This document shows positions 1 to 11,284 of a DNA stretch of 64,000 nt, piece by piece. Under the pieces are notes generated by a model. It was not told the DNA's origin, made no database searches, and worked only from the letters and a program-made list of their open reading frames with translations. The DNA comes from Chimonanthus salicifolius (taxonomy: Eukaryota; Streptophyta; Magnoliopsida; Laurales; Calycanthaceae), in contig CM023535.1 in assembly GCA_013350335.1 (NCBI GenBank), forward strand, positions 24,025,746-24,089,745, written 5' to 3'. Position 1 is the first letter of the stretch. Each line of letters begins with the position of its first letter. The position numbers were made by a program, and so were the translations under genes.

Positions 1-11
1 TTGTTCATCAC

Positions 12-1817
12 TGATGAGAACATAAAAAGTACAATTTTACCTCTAAATATATGATTAGTTAGGTCTTGAATTTTGTTTATTTTGTAATATTATGGTAATA
101 TATTTTATATCTAAAATTATTAATGTTAGTATCTCATATTATTTAATTTTATCTAATTAATGTGTTTTTGGGTGTTTTTAGATTGGTGTGATGTCATGCA
201 TTGAAATGGGCATTAAGTCTAATGTAAGCGAAGATGGTCCGACGAATTGGCCTCCAAATCTACAATTGGATCAGCTCCATTGCCGTGGGTAGAGAGCAAT
301 GTGATCATCTTGGATCCTGGCATTTATGTGAACAATACACATGGGACCTACCGCCGTGGCTTGCAAGCTGATCTCTTCATCAAATGAAGGGTTGCTAAAA
401 CAATAATCTGATGAGATATATGAAGGATCATTGCAAGTGGTCAGAAATCAAATAGTTTTTCCTATTTTCTCTCTCAACCAGTACCCTATCTTCAATTGGA
501 TCTGTACAATTAGAAAAAGGAGGAAATCATGAGAATATGAAGTTGCTGTTATCAACAGTGACAACTTTGGAACTTGGAAGCTCTTTGTCTCGAAATTTAG
601 CAGCATACTATTAGTTATCTCAAAGATTATGGAATCTTAAGCAACTAGCCAACGTGATAGCAAGAAATAGAATCAAGAAAAAGGCAGCCAGCATGACTTA
701 GAGCAGATCTACAGCAGCGTTCTTTGCAAAGAAGCAAAGGGAGAGAATAGAAAGAATTAAAAAAAGAAGGGAAGGACGGTGAGTGAAAATAGAAATGGAA
801 GGGACGGCTGATTGAGAATGGAAAGAAGAAAGGAAGCTGGACGGCAGGTGAAAATAAAAGAAAGAAAGGAAGGAGAGCCTGACTGAAATTTAGAAACACA
901 GTATCAGCTGAATTGAGTGGGTCCCACTTGGCCTTGCTTAATATACCTCTTCTAACTATTATAAATTGAGGTCCATCACATAACAAAGGAACCGAACAGA
1001 GACAGTGAAGAGGCGTGGAGACAGAGTGGCTGAAGGCTCGGGATCTCCGACGATGGCTCGAGTTTTATTTTTCTTATATCTTTTTGTGCTTAATTTCATA
1101 ATGTCTAGCTAATTTCTTATAATGAGGTTGAGGATGAAACCCCATTAATGAAATAATTGTTCTTTTATTTACTTATTTAATTCCAATTATGTGTGTTTAA
1201 TTATTTATGATTTTTGCTTCATTAAATTAATAGATGTTAGTTTTTTTTACCATCAATACCATGTATTTTTAGTTATTAATATTAATGTTTAATTAATTGA
1301 ATGCTTGGTTTTTAATTGAATAAAATTGATTCATTGTTTTCTTTTATTTTAATTTAAATACATTAGATGCTTAGATTAATCCCTGTGATCCATTGTCTTT
1401 TGAGTTAAAATAGAATACATTGAATGCTTAGAAATTACATATTTAAAAGCGAAGGAAAATCTGAATTTTGAACACCATATTAATGAACTTAAATGTTTAA
1501 ATCTTTAAAATTGGGAATTAATAAATAAATAATTGGAATATTATGAATTTAATGGTGGTGGAATCGATACCTTATTAATTTATCTCACTTGATTTAATCT
1601 TCGTTTTTAGTTGTTTTAATTAATTTGTAATTTCAATTCAATCATTCTCCAGAAAAATTGTTAACTAGGTTAAGGTTAAAATATTAGGCTTTTTAATTTG
1701 TTTTCCCATTCATTTTAAATCAAGTCCTTGTGGGTTCGACATCGCACTCGCATATCTCTATACTCCAATTCGATTCGTGCGCTTGCGAGTAATTATAAAT
1801 TTAAAATTTGCACAACA
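12..1817 (+). repeat. 5' LTR of Athila-like element
   Basis: It is a direct copy of 6939-8739. It starts TG and ends CA. A TATA-like box lies at 960-967, followed about 100 bases later by a T-rich stretch that could hold the polyadenylation region. The last 35 bases (GCGCTTGCGAG then an AT-rich run and CACAACA) reappear in reverse orientation in the element at 19557-26080 and, less exactly, in the solo LTR at 57923. Confidence 0.88.
960..967 (+). promoter_or_regulatory. TATA-like box of LTR promoter
   Basis: TATAAATT lies in the middle of the 5' LTR, and the same box is kept at 7874-7880 in the 3' LTR. The position fits the U3/R border of a retrotransposon LTR, with transcription starting roughly 30 bases downstream. 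This is inferred from sequence and position only. Confidence 0.5.
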
Positions 1818-1823
1818 AGGTTT

Positions 1824-1841
1824 TGGCGCCGTTGCCGGGGA
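1824..1841 (+). other. Primer binding site, tRNA-Asp
   Basis: TGGCGCCGTTGCCGGGGA begins six bases after the LTR end. It is the complement of the 3' end of plant tRNA-Asp (GTC), the primer typical of Athila-lineage elements. The same 18-mer with the same six-base spacer is found on the minus strand at 24258-24275. Confidence 0.9.
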
Positions 1842-1997
1842 CTTGAGATTCAAGTGGAAAAATAAAATTAAAAATTCTATTAGTTTAATCTTTCCACTAG
1901 TTGTAGATTTAGGAATTTTGCATCTAGATCTAGATTTCATGCATATTTTTATGTGATTTGGTGTCTTCACCTAGGTTTTGTTTGTTGATTTTTGCAG

Positions 1998-2047
1998 GAT
2001 TTTGAATTACACGCTAAAAAAAATTGCAAAAAAGACTACAGGCTAAG
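1998..2047 (+). other. Possible mini-exon in the retrotransposon leader
   Basis: A 50-base segment is preceded by a T-rich TTTGCAG (acceptor-like) and followed by GTAAGT (perfect donor). A matching segment with both sites conserved lies in the leader of the related minus-strand element (23594-23646). Splicing is an inference. Confidence 0.4.
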
Positions 2048-2812
2048 GTAAGTTGTTAGACCACTTTTTTTAAATTTTCAATTTTTCATGCATTCATATA
2101 GATTTTATTAGGTTGTCTTACATTTATTTTGCATAAAAAAAATTGTATATTTAATTTGTTCATTCATTTAGGTTGCTAGTTCATGCATTAGATTAAATTG
2201 TTTGGTTATTGTCTTCATATTTGCTTGAATCTTACATTGGTAATTTAGGTTTGCATTCACAAAATGGAAAAATTAAAAAAGATTAGTAAAATTGGTTCAT
2301 GCATAACCCAATTAAAATCAATGTAGAACCATTGTTTAAGGTTGTTCATGCTCATTAGGACCATCTTTGATTCAGTTATTTTTACTTCACCGGTGAATAG
2401 TTTTTCTTCGAGCACGGTGTCTAGACTAGTTTTGTCACCAAGGTGTAAATAGCCGAAACGATAAGTGGAAGCTTAAGTCGATTGCCATTGTGCTCCTCCA
2501 TTTACGTGAAAACTTACCTGGCCGTGCTTGTAGTTAAACTCTCCTCGAAGACTTAAATTTTATGGAAAGGAGATTAGGAGCAGTTTAGAGTCTAGGATCT
2601 GTGTGTCATTATAGTTTTAGGGCATATTTTGTGTGAATTTGTTTGAGCGGGTTTGTTCGTGTTTGTGTATACATCATTGGTCTTATGACTCCACCATTCG
2701 CTTGGTTTGAGTTACACTGTCCGTCATACCACCAATCGTTGCGTCCGGGGCTCAGTCAGGCCCAATCATAGATATAGACAGCCCACCGTCATCACCACCA
2801 CCATCACCCAAA

Positions 2813-3613
2813 ATGGCTGGAGAACAGGAGAAAACTCTTCGAGATTATTTTTCATCGGTCGTAGCCAACACACCATCCATCATAATCATCCCAGCCACCA
2901 ATGCCACTTATGAGCTAAAACCAGGCTTTTTACATCTCCTCTCCACTTTCCATGGCCTTGATCGTGAGGATCCCTACTTACACGTTAAGGAATTTTTAGA
3001 GATTTGCACCACTATAAAACTTCAAAATGTCACTGATGAATCTATTAAACTTCGCCTCTTTCCTTTTTCTTTTAAAGAAAAAGAGAAATCATGGCTGAAC
3101 TCTCTCCCCGCAAATTCCATCAACACGTGGGATCAGTTGGTAAATAAATTCTTGAATAATTTTTTCTCGATATCTAAAACGAACGCCCTCAAAATAGAAA
3201 TTTCAATTTTTATTCAGAAAGAGGGTGAACAATTCTCGGAGTCATTGGAAAGATTTAAGGATCTATTGAGTAAATGTCCCCATCATGGTTTTGAAACTTG
3301 GAGACTCATTCAATTTTTCTATGATGGCTTAACCACATCTAGCCGTACTTTGGCAGAGTCTATGAAAAGTGGGGCATTTTTGGAACAAAGTCAAGTTGAC
3401 GGATGGAATTTCTTGGAAAATTTGGCGGAGAATTCTCAGTGATGGGACTTTTCCAAAAGAGGGAGTTCAAGACAAACTTCCAAAAGAGGAGATTTGTATG
3501 AAGTTAAAGTCGCAATTGCAAATCTGACTAAAAAAGTAGAGGCTTTAGCAATGACTCAGAGGGTGAATCTGTCAACGAGTGTGCAGTCCAGAGTGCCTAG
3601 TCGAACAAGCTAA
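2813..3613 (+). pseudogene. Athila-type gag (capsid) ORF with a premature stop
   Basis: This encodes the retrotransposon capsid protein, which would assemble the cytoplasmic virus-like particle. An open frame of 209 codons starts at the ATG in MAGEQEKTLR. The core retrotransposon-gag domain spans roughly residues 45-205. It contains DPYLHVKEFLEIC, LRLFPFSFKEKEKSWLNSLP, WDQLVNKFLNNFF and ERFKDLLSKCPHHGFETW, all highly characteristic of plant Athila/gypsy gag. A TGA at 3440-3442 interrupts the frame after LAENSQ. The same frame then continues with recognisable gag sequence (ANLTKKVEALAMT) to a TAA at 3611-3613. After that the frame is lost until the protease ORF. It is probably non-functional, or functional only as a shortened capsid. 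Family assignment is strong and the start is the first in-frame ATG of the domain. Confidence 0.85.
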
Positions 3614-3884
3614 CGCACTAAATAATTTTGGGAAGCAAGAAGGAAGTCCATTCTCTGCTACCTATAATCCCAATTAGCGGAATCACCCTAATTTCTCGTG
3701 GAGTTAGAACCAACACATGAATCAGGGACCTCATCAGTTTCAAGCACCTGGTTAGCCATTCCACTCACCTGGTCAGTCATTCCATCCACCCCAAAACCAA
3801 CCATTCCATCCACCCCAGAGTCAGTCTTACCAACTTGGTCCATAGCATCATAAACCATCTCTAGAGGATGCACTGCAACAATTC

Positions 3885-5018
3885 ATGCAGTCCACTCAGC
3901 AAGTCTTACAGTCAAATTCTCAATCTATACTGAAGGTAGAAACACAGATAGGACAACTTGCAAGTGCTATCGGAAAGAGGAAAAATGGCAAATTCCCTAG
4001 TCAACCCATTCCCAATCCTAAGGGTCAGTTCGAAGTGTATTATGGAGATATTAAATCTATCATCACTCTTAAGTCCGGGAAGATAGTTGATAATCAGGTT
4101 ACGGTGACAGAAGATAGACAGCAGGATGACCAAAGCCATGATCTATCTAAGCCATCAAAGGGCACTAATTGCCCGCCTGCAAAGGAAACTAAAGAGTCAG
4201 TCACAACTGATTTTGTCCCAAAAGCTCCTTACCCACAGAGATTGATTCCAATTAAGAAAGGTACACCACATAGCGACGTGTTAGAGGTGCTCAAGCAAGT
4301 CCCCAAAAACATTCCTCTCCTCGACACTATTAAACAAATACCTTCTTATGCAAAATTCTTGAAAGATCTCTGTATGATAAAGAGGAAGACGAATGTTCCA
4401 AAGAAAGCATTTTTGGCTGAACATGTGAGCACTATTATTCAACAGAAAATTCTTGTCAAGTACAAGGATCCTGGAAGTCCCACAATTTCTTGTGTCATTG
4501 GTGACCATTCGATCGATCGAGCCTTACTTGATTTAGGAGCGAGCGTTAATTTGTTGCCGTACTCTGTGTACGAGAAATTGGCGCTAGGAGAATTGAAACC
4601 CACACGTGTTACACTTCAATTGGCTGATAGGTCAGTCAAAATTCCAAGAGATGTAATAGAAGATGTTTTAATCATGGTTGACAAGTTTTATTTTCCAGTG
4701 GACTTTATACTCATTGATACACAACCTGTAATGAACACTGCTGGGAAAATTCCAGTAATTTTGGGTCGACCCTTCTTGGCTACCTCCAATGCAATCATTA
4801 ATTGCATGAACGGAGTGCTCAAACTGGCTTTTGGTAACATGATTTTAGAGCTCAATGTGTTTAATTGTGGCCACCAGCCTCCAGATACAAATGACCTATG
4901 TGAGGTAAACATGATTGAGAGTACAATCCATAAATCCTTTCTGAACTTTACATGCGATGACCCATTTGAGGAATGCTTGTCAAATTTTGACACTAATTTC
5001 AATGAAAAGGGGTCATAG
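3885..5018 (+). pseudogene. Gag C-terminus plus retroviral-type aspartic protease
   Basis: 377 open codons lie in a different frame from gag. The first ~150 residues are gag tail/linker (VETQIGQLASAIGKRK, KAPYPQRLIPIKK). Residues ~150-190 hold the conserved stretch LKQVPKNIPLLDTIKQIPSYAKFLKDL before the protease. The protease domain follows at ~200-325, with the active-site segment ALLDLGASVNLLPYSVY and the flap/C-terminal element VILGRPFLATSNA. DLGA replaces the usual DTGA/DSGA. As far as I recall, DLGA is common in Athila-like sequences, so it may not be inactivating. In full elements this enzyme cleaves the polyprotein. The frame stops at 5018, where reverse transcriptase should start. Only a short degenerate tail (to ~5130) resembles the linker before the polymerase. 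Confidence 0.82.
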
Positions 5019-6938
5019 AAGCGAATGTTCTGCTGGAAATCACCCCACTTTTGGAAACCAGTAAATGGTAGGAAAAATTTGAACCTCTCTCTATTAGTGT
5101 TGAAAAACCACCTGTATTGGACCAGGGTTGATTAGTAGGTCTGTCTATCGAGTCCGAGTTAGTCTGTTAGTTTATCGTTTTGTCTGTGTTTCTGTAGATT
5201 TTAGTTTTGTTGAGTCAATCTAATCTAGGATTTTTGAATTCGTTTGAATATGTCCGTCTTGTGTGAGAGTCAGTCTAGAGACATCGTTGTTGCGTTTATG
5301 TTTTTGTGTCTTTGTTTTTGCAGATTTTGCATAAAGTGAGCCATCTTAGGTATTTCTCAACTCAAGTTGTTCTTTTTCTGATATTTTCTTCTAATTTGCA
5401 GGTGCACGTGTTTTCTATTAATATGTGGATGAAAATTTCTATATCATGTTTTTTCCAATTGAATTTTGTGAAATTGATGCTTGGAAAAATTTTACACTAG
5501 CCATATTAATGTTGGCTTGAAAAAGAAGAGGATTCATGAGTTAAGTAATTACCGGAAGAATACCGGTGGAGACTTATACCTAGTGAGCTTTTGAGCTATT
5601 TGATTTTTCTGAGGATTCTAAGTAAATTCTTATTTTCTTTGATGTGCACATTTTATTTGTTGTTAGATCTCATTATTCTTTGTTTTGGTCAAATTATTGA
5701 GAATGACATCAAAATTGAATTATTACACCTGAAATTTTTCTGAATTTATTTGAAGTAATAAAATAGTCATATGAAACTTAGGAAGTGATATAGGCAGTTA
5801 TTTAGGATCGTTTGGGCCTTTGAAGCCTACCTATATTGGTCGTATGATATCTTGTTAGTTCCCATTTTGAGCCTTGAATTAAAGTTAAGCCAAATTATTT
5901 TTTATTAACCTCGTTATCCATACCCAACTCCGGCTGTGGAGTTTGAGCCTTCATTGAATTATTTGTGACCTATTCTAGGGCTCGGAAAAGGTTAGAAATG
6001 ATTGTTATTGGGATAGTACTCTGAGAAAATTATGACACTTGAAAAAATAAAAAAGAGCATCAGAAGAAAAAAATTGAGAAAAAGAAAAGAAATAGAGAGG
6101 GAAGATCCATACATTAAAAGAAGGATTTGAAAAAAAAGAGTGATAAAAAAACAAAAGAAATACTTTGAAAGTGTTGAAAAAAAAATAGATGAAGAATATC
6201 CCATTTTAAAATTTTGAAGACCTCTACCTTTTCTATTCAAAGTAATTAATTTTAGAATCTTATTATCCTTCTTTGATATGATACGGTCCTAAGCCACATT
6301 TTGTCCTATTAGAAGTTCTATTGATCTTAAGTGTAATATGGTATTTTAATAAAGAATAGATGATGAAGAATTATGGTATATTATTTCAATGTTCTCAGGA
6401 AAATGACATCCATTAATAAAATCCATGTTTTCTTTGTTATTAGTTGTTCTTTGATGATAAATATGTGAGATATTTGTATTTGAAAAATTATTCCGCTCAC
6501 ATATGCTTTTGAGAGAAATTTAACTCAATCTCCAAGTGAAAGTCTTTCTGAGAGATATAACTTTGTGATATTTGGAGTCGAAGCGCATTTTCATCCGATG
6601 GTTGCCAAACTTATGCTTATTTTGAAAAAGAAAGCTATGTTAATATTTGGCTATCACACACTACACTCCGGGTATAAGAGTTGTAAAATAATTTTGGAGT
6701 TGTATGATATTTAAATTTTTATTTATATATTTTTATTGAAATCTGAGATTTGATGTTTGTGGGTATCATCCCTGGAAACCCTCATGAGACTATAACTCGT
6801 CCACTAGTGGTGAGCTAGAGGTTTAAAGATTTGTTGCATATGCTAAATGCAATCGAGAGTGCCAGCGAAAGTGGTGTAGTTTTGGATTTTGATTTTTTGT
6901 TTCGCTCGAGGACTAACAAAATCTAAGTTGGGGGTATT
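5019..6938 (+). other. Noncoding 3' internal region of Athila-like element; polymerase genes absent
   Basis: No reverse transcriptase, RNase H or integrase similarity is visible. Several stretches match, in reverse complement, the internal region of the element at 19557-26080: the segment around 5690-5750 (GAGAATGACATCAAAATT) and the segment 6530-6660. The purine-rich tract AAGTTGGGGGTATT sits directly before the 3' LTR (about 6925-6938) and would prime plus-strand synthesis. An A-rich purine block lies at 6035-6195. Confidence 0.7.
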
Positions 6939-8739
6939 TGATGAGAACATAAAAAGTATAATTTTACCTCTAAATATATGATTAGTTAGGTCTTGAATTT
7001 TGTTTATTTTGTAATATTATGGTAATATATCTTATATCTAAAATTATTAATGTTAGTATCTCATATTATTTAATTTTATCTAATTAATGTGTTTTTGTGT
7101 GTTTTTAGATTGGTGTGATGTCATGCATTGAAATGGGCATTAAGTCTAATGTAAGCGAAGATGGTCTGACGAATTGGCCTCCAAATCTACAATTGGATCA
7201 GCTCCATTGCCGTGGGCAGAGAGATATGTGATTTATGTGAACAATACACATGGGACCTACCGCCGTGGCTTGCAAGCTGATCTCTTCATCAAATGAAGGG
7301 TTGCTAAAACAATAATCTGATGAGATTTATGAAGGATCATTGCAAGTGGTCAGAAATCAAATAGTTTTTCCTATTTTCTCTCTCAACTAGTGACCCTATC
7401 TTCAATTGGATCTATACAATTAGAAAAAAGAGGAAATCATGAGAATATGAAGCTGCTGTTATCAACAGTGACAACTTTGGAACTTGGAAGCTCTTTGTCT
7501 CGAAATTTAGCAACATGCTACTAGTTATCTCAATGATTATGGAATCTTAAGCAACCAGCCAACGTGATTGCAAGAAAGAGAATCAAGAAAAAGGCAGCCA
7601 GAATGACTTAGAACAGATCTACAACAACGTTCTTTGTAAAGAAGCAAAGGGAGATAATAGAAAAAATTAAAAAAAGAAGGGAAGGACGGTGAGTGAAAAT
7701 AGAAATGGAAGGGACGACTGACTGAGAATGGAAAGAAGAATGGAAGCTAGACAGCAGGTGAAAATAAAAGAAAGAAAGAAAGAAAGGAGAGCCCGACTGA
7801 AATTTAGAAACACAGTATCAGCTGAATTGAGTGGGTCCCACTTGGCCTTGCTTAATATACCTCTTTTAATTATTATAAATTGAGGTCCATCGCATAACAA
7901 AGGAACCGAACAGAGACAGTGAAGAGGCGTGGTGACAGAGTGGCTGAAGGCTCGGGATCTCCGACGATGGCTCGGGTTTTATTTTTCTTATCTCTGTTTG
8001 TTCTTAATTTCATAATGTCTAGCTAATTTCTTGTACTGAGGTTGAGGATGAAACCCCATTAATGAAATAACTGTTCTTTTATTTACTTATTTAATTCCAT
8101 GTGTGTTTGATTATTTATGGTTTTTGCTTCATTAAATTAATAGATGTTAATTTTTTTTACCATCAATACCATGTATTTTTGGTTATTAATATTAATATCT
8201 AATTAATTGAATGCTTGGTTTTTAATTGAATAAAAGTAAAACCCTTTAATTCATTGTTTTCTTTTATTTTAATTTAAATACATTGGATACTTAGATTAAT
8301 CCCTTTGATCCATTGTCTTTTGAGTTAAAATAGGATATATTGAATGTTTAGAAATTACATCTTTAAAAGCGAAGGAAAATCTGAATTTTGAACACCATAT
8401 TAATGAACTTAAATGTTTAAATCTTTAAAATTGGGAATTAATAAATAAATAATTGGAATATTATGAATTTAATGGTGGTAGAATCCGATACCTTAGTAAT
8501 TTATCTCACTTGATTTAATCTTCGTTTTTAGTTGTTTTAATTAATTTTGCAATTTCAATTCAATCATTCTCCAGAAAAATTGTTAACCAGGTTAATGTTA
8601 AAATATTAGGCATTTTAATTTGTTTTCCCGTTCATTTTAAATCAAGTACATGTGGGTTCGACCTTGCACTTGCATATCTTTATACTCCAATTCGATTCGT
8701 GCGCTTGCGAGTAATTATAAATTTAAAATTTACACAACA
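6939..8739 (+). repeat. 3' LTR of Athila-like element
   Basis: It is the direct repeat of 12-1817, about 1801 bases, starting TGATGAG and ending ACAACA. The next nine bases, AGTTTTTGG, are not flanking-like: they equal the bases that follow the LTR in the related element at 24282 (CACAACAAGTTTTTGG then the primer site). So this LTR may once have served as a 5' LTR. Confidence 0.87.
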
Positions 8740-8747
8740 AGTTTTTG

Positions 8748-9672
8748 GACACCAAGAGGAATCCTCAAGTGATAAAGAGGATGATGAGTTCCAAGAATCC
8801 TATGATGCCTTGTACTTGGAGAGTTTAAGATTGGCTAAGGATCTTCACAAAGTGAAAACTGAGAATGCCAAACTCTCTAGCCAACTTGAAACTGAAAATT
8901 CTCAAAATGCTATTCTCTCATCACACTTAAAAATGTCAATGATTAAATATAAAAAATGAGAGGAAATGAGGCATCTCTTCAAGGAAAAATCAAATATCAG
9001 GAAGATGTTATTAAAAAATTAATTGTTGTACGTAGAGCCTTGAAGAAGAAAATCTAAGGTTAATTTCTGAATTAAAGAGCCTTAGAAGTCTCAAAAATTA
9101 ATTTCAAGAGAAGGTTATCTGACGAAAACAAAAGTTGAAAAATCTGTAAATATGGGTAAACCTCATGGTTATTGGAATGGTCTTGGTAATTCACGGTCAA
9201 ATTGGAAGAGATCTATGGACCAACCCAAAGGTGTTAAAGACCACACTGCACATTCTTCAATTATAAATTTTGTTATTGTGGTATAATTGGGCACTTCAAA
9301 CATGAGTGCAAGACTACAAGAATGCAGGTTGAAAAATAGGTGGCTGATGGTCTTTCTCAAAGTGCAAAGAAGAGAAAGAAGAAATACAATGGAAATCCAC
9401 ACCTTGCAAGGAATAAAGTAAATAAATTTAAATGTGTGAATTCTCCAAAGAAGCCTAATGGTCAACAACATTCTCATCCCTACAATGGCAAATCTAATAG
9501 AGATAAGTTAAAACCTCTAAAAATTATGAATTGGAATATTCGAAAGAGTTTCTTATCTCAATCCTCCGAATTTGGGTCAAATGTTCAAGATGGTATAATC
9601 AAATTGCCCAACTTCCGAAGATTTGAGAGGAAAGGTCCAGATAAAAAATTCAAATGGATCCCTAAGAGATAG
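8748..9672 (+). pseudogene. Remnant of a copia-type (SIRE-like) gag
   Basis: The segment 8748-8959 encodes an acidic then coiled-coil-like stretch (EESSSDKEDDEFQESYDALY, then KVKTENAKLSSQLETENSQ) seen in gag of SIRE/Maximus-type copia elements. A zinc-knuckle remnant follows at ~9268-9306 (CYCGIIGHFKHEC); one residue is missing between the first two cysteines. A basic region at 9340-9672 ends in GPDKKFKWIPKR, like the junction before copia protease. The frame is broken by stops after 8959, near 9283 and near 9338. No protease or polymerase follows. Lineage is a best guess from motif style. Confidence 0.6.
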
Positions 9673-10606
9673 GACCTTACTCATGTCCTACATTGGTCTA
9701 AATTGTGTGCCTCATTATTGCATCTCTAGAGCATTGTAGTTGAACTTCATCTCTGTACAAGTAAGTTCAAACAACCCTTGTGTTGTGGCATGACACTTTG
9801 ACTCAAACAAGAACTTGATTATAATTTTCCTGGCTATAGTATATGTCATGCTTGAAGGGTCACAATTATGGACTGTAGAATCCAAGTCCTATTGTGTTTG
9901 ATCAAACGTGTTAATGTGTGCCAAAGTGATTAACACATTTGAATCATGTTTGGAATCATGTAGTGTTTCGTGCATTTTTCATTCATATACTTGCTTTGCA
10001 TGTATGATTTTTGAATTATTTGTTTGCAAGATGTTTTTGTGGCATAGTGTTGACCAGTAATGCCATTATAACTTGTCTATGCCATGTGTTTTTGAAAAAT
10101 CAAGAGGGAGTTTTCAAAAAGAGTGAAAACTGAAAAAGGATTATTATATTTTGTTCTGTCGACACATCGTCTAGGTAGATGTATCGAAAAACTCGACATC
10201 ATCGACGTATCGAGCGTGCGCAGATAAGTTAAGTTAAAAACATCTCGTTCGAAAAAATGGTTGTTCATTGGATTCGACACATCGACATTGTCAATGTATT
10301 GAGCATGAACAGAAGGTAAAGTTAAAATTCTTCTCCTTCGAAAAGAGACACACTCCACTTCCGGTTAGGGTTTTTCGTGCGCATGTTTCCTCTCTTTCCT
10401 CTCGACCCCTCGTTTCCCTAGGCCTCTCGAGTCATCGTCTCCGGTCGATTTCATTGGTAAATCTCGTGGATTTTCCTTCCTCCGGTGTGTGGGACTCTTG
10501 CTCTTTCGATTTTGAGTATTCTCTTCGGTCGGGTAAGCCCTTATTTCCTCTCTTTCAAGTTTTCTTTGAAATTAGTATGGGAATCTTGGAATTTCATGTG
10601 GAAAAC
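9673..10606 (+). other. Noncoding stretch with degenerate repeats; leader-like upstream of ORF2
   Basis: No coding similarity was seen. From about 10155 to 10345 two degenerate copies of a ~100-base unit occur, rich in the motif CGACRTATCGA and each ending in a TTCGAAAA-like stretch. From ~10350 the DNA is C/T-rich with TTAGGGTTTTT, like plant 5' untranslated leaders. It continues across the TRIM insertion into the ORF remnant at 11285. Confidence 0.4.
10155..10345 (+). repeat. Two degenerate copies of a ~100-bp repeat with CGA-TCG palindromes
   Basis: CGACATCATCGACGTATCGAGC with its downstream AAGTTAAAA and CGTTCGAAAA pattern recurs about 100 bases later as CGACATTGTCAATGTATTGAGC with AAGTTAAAA and CTTCGAAAA. 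The unit function is unknown. Confidence 0.5.
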
Positions 10607-11270
10607 TGTATCAACATGCCCCGACCTTCTAGCACAATATTGTCCACTTTGGTCCCACACTTGGCCCACACGACTTTGCATTTGAGGACCCCCGCCAGGG
10701 GAGCCCTCAAAAGGCCTTGTGCTAGATTGAAGGAAGCCAACATCTTATATACAAGGTAATACGCCCCTCACTGGGCGATGTGGGACTTCCACACGCCCTA
10801 AGCGCTATGTGCCTACATTGGCGATTTTATCTCCATTTGGCCCTTTGGCTTTTAGGCATTGGCCCCCACGGGGCGGGGTACTACAACCTACTCCCCTTAA
10901 GACCAGAGCCGCCTCGGCTCGACAGCCGGTTGAGACTCACACCAGCCCACACCCTTAGTTCGAGAGTTGAATCGTGTTCGAATACCATATGTAACGACCT
11001 GCCTCGGCCTTCTAGCACAATATTGTCCGCTTTGTTCCCTCACCCGGGCCCGCATGACTTTGCATCTGAGGACCCACTCCAGGGGAGCCCTCAAAAGGTC
11101 TTGTGCTAGATTGAAGGAAGCCAATATCTTATATACAAGGGAATACGGCCTTCATTGTGTGATGTGGAACTCCCACACGCTCCTAGGTGCTGTCCGCCTA
11201 CACTGGCGATTTTATCTCCATGTGGCCCTCTGGCTTTCAGGCACAGGTCCCCACGGGGCGGGGTACTACA
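10607..11270 (-). mobile_element. Complete TRIM (miniature LTR element), 664 bp
   Basis: Terminal direct repeats 10607-10885 (279 bp) and 10990-11270 (281 bp) flank a 104-bp internal region without coding capacity. Both sides carry the same 5-bp target duplication, AAAAC (10602-10606 and 11271-11275). On the minus strand each LTR starts TGTAGTACCCCGCCCC, has a TATATAAG box and ends near GTTACA. A purine-rich tract (AAGGGGAGTAGG) lies next to the left LTR. The primer site next to the right LTR begins TGGTAT, like the initiator-Met site, but is then degenerate. These features set the minus orientation. TRIMs move with enzymes supplied by other LTR elements. It splits the leader of the ORF remnant at 11285. 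Confidence 0.85.
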
Positions 11271-11284
11271 AAAACGGTTTAAAG

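Larger units (their letters stand above)
12..8739 (+). mobile_element. Athila-like Ty3/gypsy LTR element, gag-protease only
   Basis: Two direct repeats of about 1.8 kb (12-1817 and 6939-8739) start with TGATGAG and end with ACAACA. They enclose a tRNA-Asp primer site, a gag ORF, an aspartic-protease ORF and a purine-rich tract. Gag and protease resemble plant Athila-lineage polyproteins. The reading frame ends at 5018 and the sequence passes directly into 3' untranslated DNA, so reverse transcriptase, RNase H and integrase are missing. The element is therefore non-autonomous (inference). Point differences and small indels separate the LTRs, for example an about 20-bp deletion near 7225 in the right LTR, so insertion is not very recent. 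No target-site duplication is visible: ATCAC on the left, AGTTT on the right. Confidence 0.88.

Noticed and set aside
645..986. 113-codon minus-strand frame, with a relative at 7667-7900
   Set aside because: Antisense of a purine-rich LTR stretch; present only because the LTR is duplicated.
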